A program made the position numbers and the translations under genes. DNA of 64,000 bases, taken from assembly GCF_009711205.1 (NCBI RefSeq), contig NZ_WMIG01000011.1, positions 1 through 64,000 of the forward strand. The letters are read 5' to 3'. This document shows positions 29,042 to 36,113 of this stretch, piece after piece; position 1 is the first letter of the stretch, and each line of letters begins with the position of its first letter. This stretch comes from Paracoccus litorisediminis (GTDB taxonomy: Bacteria > Pseudomonadota > Alphaproteobacteria > Rhodobacterales > Rhodobacteraceae). The notes beneath the pieces were generated by a model that saw only the letters and a program-made list of their open reading frames with translations, was not told where the DNA came from and did no database searches.

Positions 29042-30190
29042 GTGAAGGCACGCCGGCAGATACTGATACCGATTGTCCTGCCGATCATGGCGGCTGGGCT
29101 TCTTGTGCAATCGACGGTCCCGCTGGCGCGCATCCTGACTACTTATGCAGTGCTCGATCTCGGCTTCGGCTCGCAGGTGGTGGGGCTGCTTTCGGCAGCC
29201 TTCGCCATCCTGCCAATCTTCATGACCGTGATACTGGGCCGGGCAAATGACCGTGGCGGAGCCGTGACCTCGGCCATGACCGGGGCGGTCGGCTTGCTGG
29301 CGGGATGCCTGATCCTTTGGCTGCTGCCGCCTTCGCTGGCGTCAGTGCTGATCGCGACAATTATCCTCGGGATCAGCCAGACATTGGTTCTGGCCTCCAC
29401 GCAGTTGATGATCTCGCGTAGTTCCAGCCGGGCGCACCGGGACGCCATGCTGGGCAACTACATGGTAGCCATTTCGCTTGGGCAGGCGGTGGGTCCGCTG
29501 TTCGTCGGTTCTGGCGGGGGCTTTGTCGTTCCTGTCTGTGGTGCCGTTTTCTTGCTGGTGGCGGTTGCCAGCCTGCTGCGTGCGCGGCCCAGACGCAGAG
29601 AACGCCGAGTGACCCCAGAAATTCCGCTTTCGCAGATTGCAACCACGCGCGGTTTGCCGTGGCTGATCATTCTGGGCAGCATCTGCGTCGCCTCGCAGGA
29701 TTTGATCCTTGCCTTTTTGCCGGTTCTGGGCGCCGAACGTGGCATCTCTCCGGGCGTCGTCGGCTTATTGCTGAGCATTCGGGCCTTGGCTGCAATGGTT
29801 TCACGCGTTCTTTTCAACCGGATGGTTCAAAGATTTGGTAGGATATCGGTCACGATCTTCTCATCCGCGGCCGGAGGGACCGGGCTGCTTGCGCTTGGGC
29901 TTTCGCTTCCTGTCTGGGGACTTGCCATGGGTCTCGCGCTGACGGGCTTCGGGGTGGGGATGGCGTTGATCAGCACGGTGGCACTTACGATGGTCATCGC
30001 GCCGCCGTCGGCGCGTGGGACGGCACTCTCCCTGCGGCTTACCGCGAACCGTATCGCCCAGTTCACGATTCCGCTGATTTCAGGACTTCTGATCTCCCCT
30101 CTAGGGGCCGCAGGTGTTCTGGCAGTAGCCGGAGCGGCATTGACCTGTGCCGCAGTATCGGTCCCGCGCGGGATCACAACGAAGAATTGA
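29042..30190 (+). CDS. MFS transporter
   Basis: This 382-residue membrane carrier has about 12 hydrophobic segments and an MFS-type cytoplasmic loop between TM2 and TM3 (VILGRANDRGGAVTS). It starts with GTG 29042, one base after the ATPase stop. It is the last gene of the transport operon and could export a product or surplus of the imported compound. Substrate cannot be inferred. Confidence 0.85.
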   Translation: MKARRQILIPIVLPIMAAGLLVQSTVPLARILTTYAVLDLGFGSQVVGLLSAAFAILPIFMTVILGRANDRGGAVTSAMTGAVGLLAGCLILWLLPPSLASVLIATIILGISQTLVLASTQLMISRSSSRAHRDAMLGNYMVAISLGQAVGPLFVGSGGGFVVPVCGAVFLLVAVASLLRARPRRRERRVTPEIPLSQIATTRGLPWLIILGSICVASQDLILAFLPVLGAERGISPGVVGLLLSIRALAAMVSRVLFNRMVQRFGRISVTIFSSAAGGTGLLALGLSLPVWGLAMGLALTGFGVGMALISTVALTMVIAPPSARGTALSLRLTANRIAQFTIPLISGLLISPLGAAGVLAVAGAALTCAAVSVPRGITTKN

Positions 30191-30299
30191 GAGTGATTAG
30201 ATAACTCCAGCACAAAGTGCGGCGCTTATTGACCTGCAGATACATCCCAACATCGACCAGAACATGCGACTGCAGGATGTCTGCCTGGAAAGCTGAGGT

Positions 30300-30709
30300 T
30301 TGAAGGATCAGCGTCACCGGGAAGGAGTTGTGGCGCTGATCTGGCATAGAGCTACGATACCCTTGCTCGCCGGTATGCCCGAAGCCTCGATGAGGCGCGA
30401 GAGTGTTCTGGACATCCTCATGGCCGCCCTGCTAGCGGCCGAGGTGAAAGCGGCGTCCTCTATGGGTGCAACTACTTCAGCGGCTGACGAGGCAACCGTC
30501 ACTGCATTGGTCGAAGAGGAGACGACGCCCCTCCGTCGGCTCCGATTCCTGCGCAGATCGGCTGGTTTTTCGAACAGCTCGAGATCGAAGGCTTTCGCGG
30601 CGTCAACAATCATGATGCTCCGCTCGCCCTGAAGTTCAAGCCGGTCGTGGTCAGCTCGATTTCCGCGCCAAATGGAGTCGGCAAGAGCTCGATCTTTGAC
30701 GCCCCCTAA
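30300..30709 (+). pseudogene. AAA/SMC-type ATPase, N-terminal fragment with frameshift
   Basis: One frame reads from about 30375 (MPEASMRRESVLDILMAALL) to about 30530. A second frame continues with IGWFFEQLEIEGFRGVNN, then SISAPNGVGKSSIFDA, an ABC/RecF-type Walker A, and stops at TAA 30707. This is how RecF/RloC-like defence ATPases begin. The ATPase body is absent, and a toxin-antitoxin promoter follows at once. Confidence 0.6.
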
Positions 30710-30750
30710 CCTTCGCCCTGCGAAAGTCATGGGACAGAAGCTTGATATTG

Positions 30751-30769
30751 AGGTGGCATTTTGCTACCT
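30751..30769. promoter_or_regulatory. Imperfect palindrome upstream of antitoxin, probable operator
   Basis: AGGTGGC-ATTTT-GCTACCT pairs at six of seven positions and is followed by a ctatatac element resembling a -10 box. It lies 22 bp before the antitoxin ATG, where autoregulation by the antitoxin would be expected. Confidence 0.45.
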
Positions 30770-30790
30770 ATATACGAGCAGGAGGTCCAG

Positions 30791-31147
30791 ATGGCACAAT
30801 CCGTGAAACTTGCTGATGAGGTCATGGCGCTGATTCGTCGAGAGGCAGACCTTCAGAGCCGGTCAGTCGCTGGGCAGATCACGCACTGGTTGAAGATCGG
30901 TCGCGCAATAGAGCGGTCTGGAAATTACGATCATGCGCGCATCGCCGCGGCATTGGAGGGTAAGCTCGACACAACCGAGCTCCACGCCGAAGAGGAAGCC
31001 GCTTGGCTGGAAGCTTTCACCGAAAAAATGTCCGCTCCCTCTGACGAGGAACACTCCTACCACGCCGACAGGAGGCGTCTTGGCCGCGGTGTTGGCCTCG
31101 ATGCCGGTGGCAACCTGGTCTATGCGAGAGCAAACGTCGCTCCATGA
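30791..31147 (+). CDS. ParD-like antitoxin
   Basis: This 118-residue protein has an N-terminus (MAQSVKLADEVMALIRREA, then SVAGQITHWLKIGRAIE) that matches the ParD-like antitoxin family, a ribbon-helix-helix-type DNA-binding region. The acidic middle (ELHAEEEAAWLEAF) is the probable toxin-neutralising part. ATG 30791 follows a strong ribosome site (aggaggtcc). Its last codons overlap the zeta toxin start (ATGA). Confidence 0.75.
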   Translation: MAQSVKLADEVMALIRREADLQSRSVAGQITHWLKIGRAIERSGNYDHARIAAALEGKLDTTELHAEEEAAWLEAFTEKMSAPSDEEHSYHADRRRLGRGVGLDAGGNLVYARANVAP

Positions 31148-31746
31148 AGCCAAGCCTTGTTCTGCTTGCTGGCCCCAATGGTTCGGGCAAGACCACCCTC
31201 TACCAGACCCGCGTCGCAGGGAGCTTCGCGGGTCCTTTTATCAATGCCGATATCATCCAGCGCGACGAGCTCCTGGATTCTTCGATGGCAGCATCCTATG
31301 CTGCGGCAAAGGTCGCCGAGAAGCGGCGGCAACAGTATTTTGCCGCTAGGCAGAGCTTCGCGACGGAGACCGTTTTCTCACACCCCTCAAAGCTCGGGAT
31401 CATCGAGTCCGCGAGGGAGCTCGGCTATATCGTCATCGTCATGCACTTCAGCGTCGAGACGCCAGACCTCAATGTGGCTCGTGTAAAGGCCCGCACTCAA
31501 GAGGGCGGCCATGATGTTCCAGAGGACAAGATCCGTGATCGCTATGAGCGCGGCCAGCCTCTTATACGCCAAGCGGTCCTCCGCTCGCACAAAGGGATGG
31601 TCTTCGACAACTCGCGCCTGAATACTCCGCCAGAACTGATGCTTGTCTTCGCCAATGGGCGCTTGATCAAGTCCGAGGCGCTTCTGCCGAAATGGGTGCT
31701 CCGCACCTACGAGCGAGATCTTTTCCTGGGCCATGATCGCACGTAG
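31144..31746 (+). CDS. Zeta toxin-family kinase
   Basis: This 200-residue P-loop kinase has Walker A GPNGSGKTT near residues 10-18, the FINADIIQRDEL motif (Asp-bearing substrate site), FATETVFSHPSKLG and a RYERGQPLIRQA helix. Zeta toxins phosphorylate UDP-N-acetylglucosamine or related sugars and block wall synthesis; that exact activity here is inferred from family. Paired with the upstream ParD-like protein it forms a type II toxin-antitoxin module, likely stabilising the island. Confidence 0.85.
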   Translation: MKPSLVLLAGPNGSGKTTLYQTRVAGSFAGPFINADIIQRDELLDSSMAASYAAAKVAEKRRQQYFAARQSFATETVFSHPSKLGIIESARELGYIVIVMHFSVETPDLNVARVKARTQEGGHDVPEDKIRDRYERGQPLIRQAVLRSHKGMVFDNSRLNTPPELMLVFANGRLIKSEALLPKWVLRTYERDLFLGHDRT

Positions 31747-31909
31747 GTTTGGTTTGAGATGGTTTAGCGTTTTTGCTTGATCCCGTGAGCTGGGCCCAGG
31801 TCCGCGATTTATTTGGCTTTCTAACCAAATTTCGTGAATGAGACCGTTTGCGGGGGCGGATTTTGGCCAAATTACCAAAAAGATGAAAATCCACGAAATC
31901 ACCCGGTAA

Positions 31910-32142
31910 TCTGATCTTGGTCATCTCATCCGCGGCCGACGCGATGAACTGAACCTCAGCCAATGCGATCTGGCCAGCATCGCAGGTATTGATCAGGGCA
32001 ACCTGTCGAAAACCGAACGGGGGATTTCCAAAGCGACGCTGGAAACCTATCTGCGGCTGTGCAAGGGGCAAGGGGTCACGTCCGAGGACGCTACCTGTGC
32101 AAGGCCCTCGGCATCGACCTGGTCGCGCGTCCCCGGCCATGA
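31910..32142 (+). pseudogene. XRE-family HTH regulator, broken by a 38-bp scar
   Basis: The frame reads HLIRGRRDELNLSQ, DLASIAGIDQGNLSKTERG and LETYLRLCK, a complete HTH-XRE domain. The gene's end (KALGIDLVARPRP, stop 32140-32142) is in another frame. Between them is a 30-bp insert (32066-32095) flanked by direct 8-bp copies of tgtgcaag (32058-32065 and 32096-32103), which shifts the frame. No ATG is in frame upstream, so it may also be 5'-truncated. Confidence 0.75.
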
Positions 32143-32445
32143 GAATAGATGGCTGGATCAAGGGCCCGACCACACCCTCAGCCATGCTCACCCGACATGA
32201 GGAAAAGTGTGTTTCGGCGTGCAACTTTGGATCTGACTCACTTTCCGTGCAGATTTTCCGGGCAGCCGATCGTTGGCCATGCGATTTGAGCGCTTTGGGC
32301 CAGGAGACAATGGCGGGCCAAGAGCCAGTGAACCGCCCCGAGTTTCGCAGACGCCTTCACATTTCATCATTTGCCGCCGCTCGAACTCGGCGGGCTCGTG
32401 CACTGGAGATACTAGGCGGCGTATCGTCATCTATACGCCCTGCCG

Positions 32446-34020
32446 CTAGTTCAGTTTCCTGAACTCGTTAGGCATCTCGAAATCTCCCGACCAGAGTCCG
32501 AGCTTTGCAGCTCGGGCCGCCTCGCCTTGGACTCGGTAGGAATCGGAATATTGCAGATAGGGAACGGCCATGCCCATTGCGACAAGTTGCAACCCAAGAT
32601 CACGTCCTCCAGCGCGGCAAATCCCGACCGCGCGGCCATAGCGGTCAGTGTCGGTCTGCTCGCAAGTGACGCCGCTGTTCCCTATCAGATCGACAAGAGC
32701 ATCGCGCGCTGCCGCGCCGCAGGCAAAACCGGAGCCATCAGCCTTGCGGCAGGACTGCTTCATTTCAGGAGCATCGATGCCGAGGATGCGCCAGCGCTGA
32801 TCACCGATCGCGAGCGTGTCGCCATCGATGACCCGGGCTGCCTGTCCATCATGCCCGGGCACAACCGACGAGAGTATAGGCGCCGCACGGCGCGGCGGGT
32901 GGATGGCCTCGCCGACGTCTGCACTCACCGCTGCAGCCTCGACGCGCAAGGCGGGCGTCTCATTGCCAAGCAGCCGTGCGCCTCCCGCGCCGGTCGCCCC
33001 GAGGTCCTCGCGGATATCCTCGATCAGCTGCTCCCTGTTCATCTCCATCGAGAACATGACCCGGCGCGAGGCGTCCTTGTCCTCACTTCCCTCGGCATCG
33101 CGCACGAGACGTGCCGAGGAATAGCCCGTCGAAGAAAGGTGATCGCGTGCCCAGGCGAGGATCTCTGGATCCTTCAGGCCGCCGAGACAAGTTTTGAGCG
33201 CATTTTGGGCGCGCTCCTGCGACAGACCGAGATTATAGAGGTAGGCCTGCTCGGGCGACTGCTTGCCCATGCCTTCCGACGAGGCGTGGCCCTCGATCTT
33301 CAGGTCGGAAATATCCATGCCCGAGCCCTGAAGGGTGCGGATCCAGGGCGTGCAGAACTCACGCAGGAACGTCGGATTGCGGATCTGGGAGCTGCCGACA
33401 TCGAAGAGGATGTTCTGTGGCAGCGTGATCGTGCCATCCGCCGCAATCGCGCCGCCGGCGGCGCGGATTTTCTCGCCAAGCTCGGAATCCAGCATGCCCA
33501 CCACGCGTTCCTGCTCCGCAGCAGCCGCCGCCAGGCGTTTGTTGACCTGGGCAAGCCCGTCTTCCGGGCTCATCGCTTCCTGCAGCGCGGCGCGAAGCCG
33601 CATATCGGGGGTGATCTCGACGGCATCCGCAAGGGTAAGTTTGGTGTCGGGTGAGAGCTCGACCGCACCCTTCAGCAGCCGTTGCAGGTCCTCCTCACGC
33701 ATGAAGCGGCTGTAATTCGCGGTATCAGCAAGGGCGGCCCTGTCACCCGGCCTGACCCCAGCCTCGCGCAGCTCCCTCGCCATCTCATAGGTGCCGTCGG
33801 CAAGTCCGGCGATCACTTCCTTTTTTTGGGCATCGCTCATGTCGCCGAGGATCCTGGCCGCCTCGAGACTCTTCTTCTCTGCATCCGCCTGCCACCAGGT
33901 GAAGAGGAGGAGAAGGACGAAAGTGAGCAGGATGAAGGCCTCGGCGACGGTCAGCCCCATGATGGCGCCCCGCTTGTAATCGCGGCTCGACCCCATCGCA
34001 TCGTTCTGTCTCAACGCCAT
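32446..34020 (-). CDS. ZorB/MotB-like protein: TM anchor, OmpA domain, C-terminal staphylococcal-nuclease domain
   Basis: This 524-residue protein is last in a four-gene operon. One TM helix (about residues 22-45, GLTVAEAFILLTFVLLLLF) has Glu27 where MotB/ZorB carry the proton-relay Asp. A long helical region follows, then an OmpA-like peptidoglycan-binding domain (about 200-325; ILFDVGSSQI, EGHASSEG, LSQERAQNAL). The final domain (about 395-520) is an SNase fold with VIDGDTL, RWRILGIDAPE and DRYGR, so its catalytic Asp, Arg and Glu are present. It has four Cys (about 424, 434, 453, 468), suiting an oxidising compartment. MotB-like topology places OmpA and nuclease in the periplasm. ATG 34020 has aggatt upstream; TTG 34026 is less likely. 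Confidence 0.85.
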   Translation of the reverse strand: MALRQNDAMGSSRDYKRGAIMGLTVAEAFILLTFVLLLLFTWWQADAEKKSLEAARILGDMSDAQKKEVIAGLADGTYEMARELREAGVRPGDRAALADTANYSRFMREEDLQRLLKGAVELSPDTKLTLADAVEITPDMRLRAALQEAMSPEDGLAQVNKRLAAAAAEQERVVGMLDSELGEKIRAAGGAIAADGTITLPQNILFDVGSSQIRNPTFLREFCTPWIRTLQGSGMDISDLKIEGHASSEGMGKQSPEQAYLYNLGLSQERAQNALKTCLGGLKDPEILAWARDHLSSTGYSSARLVRDAEGSEDKDASRRVMFSMEMNREQLIEDIREDLGATGAGGARLLGNETPALRVEAAAVSADVGEAIHPPRRAAPILSSVVPGHDGQAARVIDGDTLAIGDQRWRILGIDAPEMKQSCRKADGSGFACGAAARDALVDLIGNSGVTCEQTDTDRYGRAVGICRAGGRDLGLQLVAMGMAVPYLQYSDSYRVQGEAARAAKLGLWSGDFEMPNEFRKLN

Positions 34021-34056
34021 TTTCAAATCCTACTCGTAAACAACTAGGTGCGGCAC

Positions 34057-35274
34057 TCAGCCAGCTGCGGGCGTTCCAATGGCGACATCTTCCGCAGCCG
34101 CGGCGGAATTCGCGACGGCGCGTTCAAGCCGCGCGCAAGCCTCCTCGATCCCGGCACCAACCTTTTCGCTGGCGACCTTCAGGATCGCAGTCGAATCGGT
34201 CAGCCCTTCCTCGAAGCGGCGGGCCGCATCCTGCATAGCAGCGCCGGCGCCGCCTGCAGCCTCTCCAAAGGTGACCGCGCTGACTTCGACCATTTTCCGG
34301 GCGTCGGAGATGGCCGTGGCGAGACCATCCGAGCCACCCATCAGCTGCCCGGCTAAAGCCTCGGAAAGCTCGCGCGCCTTGCGCTCGGCCGCCATGAGCC
34401 TCGTCACCGTGAGTTCGGAGCTCTCCGCCAGCGTCTCGGAGGCAAATTTGAGCCGCTCGAGACCGTCCGTCACATCCGCAGCCGTGTTGCGACCCGCTTT
34501 CGCGATTTCCCCGGTGATCCCGGACATCTCCCGCATGACCGAGCGGATTTCCTCGGCTGCCTTGGCGCTGACCTCGGCCACGGCCTTGGTGATCTCCGAG
34601 AACGCCGCCTCCGCCTGGGCCTGGATGCTTTCACGCAAGGCTGGGCCAAACTCGGCCGCCGACTTCAGGAGCTCGGCCTGCATCTCGACCATCATGGCCT
34701 CGGATGCCGTGCGCATGCGAGCCTCGCGCTCGCTCGCCTGCTGCAGGCTCTCGGTCGAGAAGCTCTTAACCTTGTCGAGGCTGATCCCGAGCTCGGTGCG
34801 GAAGCGGCGCGCGGATTCGTCCAGCTCCAATCTGACCCTGCGCTCCCTCGCTTCCACGTCGACCTTGAGCTGAAGCATCAGCACGCGAAGGAAGACGCCG
34901 ACGATGGTAGAAGAGAGGGCGACACCGAAGCCGGAGATGATCTCCGGGATGAGGCGTGCGGTCTCTGAGCCAGCCTCGATGACGAAATAGAGCGTCACCG
35001 CAAGCGATGTCAGGGTGAAGAGGAAGCCCAGGTAATAGGCGTTGTCGCCGATGGTCTCGGAATCCATCCTGAGCGGCGTCGCGATCCAGGTGATGATCGC
35101 ATAGGCGAAGAGCACCGCCGCGGCAAACCCAGCCGAGACCAGCGGATGCGCTCCCCCGAGCTTCAGGGCGATGCCGCCGATGGTGCCCACGAGGAAAGCC
35201 AGCATGAGGGGCAGGGCTTCCAACATGGGATGACCGCTCGCGCCGTAGATCCGGTCACTCCTGCGCCGTGCCAT
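34057..35274 (-). CDS. ZorA-like MotA/TolQ-type membrane protein with long cytoplasmic coiled coil
   Basis: This 405-residue protein has two early TM helices (about residues 17-65), then a pair that resembles the MotA/ExbB TM3-TM4 core (YYLGFLFTLTSLAVTLYFVI, and ISGFGVALSSTIVGVFLRVL, about 95-150). A largely helical tail of about 250 residues rich in Ala and Glu follows, as in ZorA. The start overlaps the upstream stop (TGATG) and has gggaga before it. With the downstream ZorB-like protein it should form an ion-driven stator-type complex. The tail would reach into the cytoplasm and could sense or transmit a signal. Confidence 0.8.
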   Translation of the reverse strand: MARRRSDRIYGASGHPMLEALPLMLAFLVGTIGGIALKLGGAHPLVSAGFAAAVLFAYAIITWIATPLRMDSETIGDNAYYLGFLFTLTSLAVTLYFVIEAGSETARLIPEIISGFGVALSSTIVGVFLRVLMLQLKVDVEARERRVRLELDESARRFRTELGISLDKVKSFSTESLQQASEREARMRTASEAMMVEMQAELLKSAAEFGPALRESIQAQAEAAFSEITKAVAEVSAKAAEEIRSVMREMSGITGEIAKAGRNTAADVTDGLERLKFASETLAESSELTVTRLMAAERKARELSEALAGQLMGGSDGLATAISDARKMVEVSAVTFGEAAGGAGAAMQDAARRFEEGLTDSTAILKVASEKVGAGIEEACARLERAVANSAAAAEDVAIGTPAAG

Positions 35275-36113
35275 CAGAGATCTCCCAGCCGCTTGTAAGA
35301 GGGCTTATGCGCGCCCTGCCGTTCGAAATACCTGAGCCAGAAATCCTCGAGCACCGCCGGGTCGCGAACGCCTTCAAGCGGGCGCGGCACCTGGTAGATC
35401 GCGACCTCGGCGTCGGCGAGCGTCGATCCGAGGCGCTGATGGCCGGTGGATTTCCGGAAGCTTTCCCAATTTCCGCCACGGTAGAAGCTCAAGGCCTCGC
35501 TGTTCTGCAGGAGATCGGAGACCAGCACGATCCGGCGCGGCCCCTCGAAGGTAACGAAGCCCGGTGTGTCGGCAACGAGCGACTGGAGGCTTTCCATGAT
35601 GGGAGAGTGCTTTGCGGCCGTCGCCGTCGTGAGCTCCCGGATATTGGCCTCGAGGGGTTTAAGGAAGAGTTCGTCGTAGCGCCGTCCGATCAGCTCGGGG
35701 TTCTGGGTGAGCGAGCTGGCACTGGCCTTGTCCTGCGGCTTGCAGAGCGCGGGCGTGGCGTGGAAGTTGGCCAAATCCTCACTGACCACTCCCATGGTGA
35801 ACTGGGTGCCGCGCGGTGCGTCGTCCACCTCCTTTTCAAGCCAGGCAAGCAATTGCGAGGCTTGCGCAGGCGAAAGCGGATCCGTCAGGTCCATGAGGAT
35901 GGCTGTCATACCAGTCGGTCCCGCTTCCGGGCAGAGTGTCTCCGGATCAAGCGCCGACGCGCGTGCTGTGCGGTTTGACCACCAGAAGAGCCCGCCGACA
36001 CCGGCAACCATGACTGCGGCCAGAGCCACCAGCATGATGGTTTTCCCGCTCCCCGCGCCGCCGCCCCTGCGGCTACGCGGCGCTGCGCGATATCTCGCTC
36101 TGCGCCGCGCCAT
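35274..36113 (-). CDS. Membrane-anchored VWA-like protein, partner in the ZorAB-like operon
   Basis: This 279-residue protein has a basic N-terminus (MARRRARYRAAPRSRRGGG), one TM helix (about residues 24-48) and an extracytoplasmic domain. MTAILMDLTDPLSPAQASQL resembles the first strand and metal site (DxTDx) of a von Willebrand A fold, and RRIVLVSDLLQNSEAL a later strand. Assignment to VWA rests on this pattern only. It overlaps both neighbours by one base (TAATG upstream, TGATG downstream), so it is a fixed part of the operon. Likely a periplasm-facing adaptor; function unknown. Confidence 0.7.
   Translation of the reverse strand: MARRRARYRAAPRSRRGGGAGSGKTIMLVALAAVMVAGVGGLFWWSNRTARASALDPETLCPEAGPTGMTAILMDLTDPLSPAQASQLLAWLEKEVDDAPRGTQFTMGVVSEDLANFHATPALCKPQDKASASSLTQNPELIGRRYDELFLKPLEANIRELTTATAAKHSPIMESLQSLVADTPGFVTFEGPRRIVLVSDLLQNSEALSFYRGGNWESFRKSTGHQRLGSTLADAEVAIYQVPRPLEGVRDPAVLEDFWLRYFERQGAHKPSYKRLGDL

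Noticed and set aside
31829..31899. Inverted repeat atttcgtg/cacgaaat after the zeta gene
   Set aside because: Arms are 8 bp with a 55-nt loop; too weak to call a terminator or attachment site.
32527..33654. 375-codon plus-strand frame
   Set aside because: Shadow of the ZorB-like/SNase gene; composition is arginine-rich and without motifs.
34079..34873. 264-codon plus-strand frame, Ser/Ala-rich
   Set aside because: Complement of the Ala/Glu-rich coiled coil of the ZorA-like gene.
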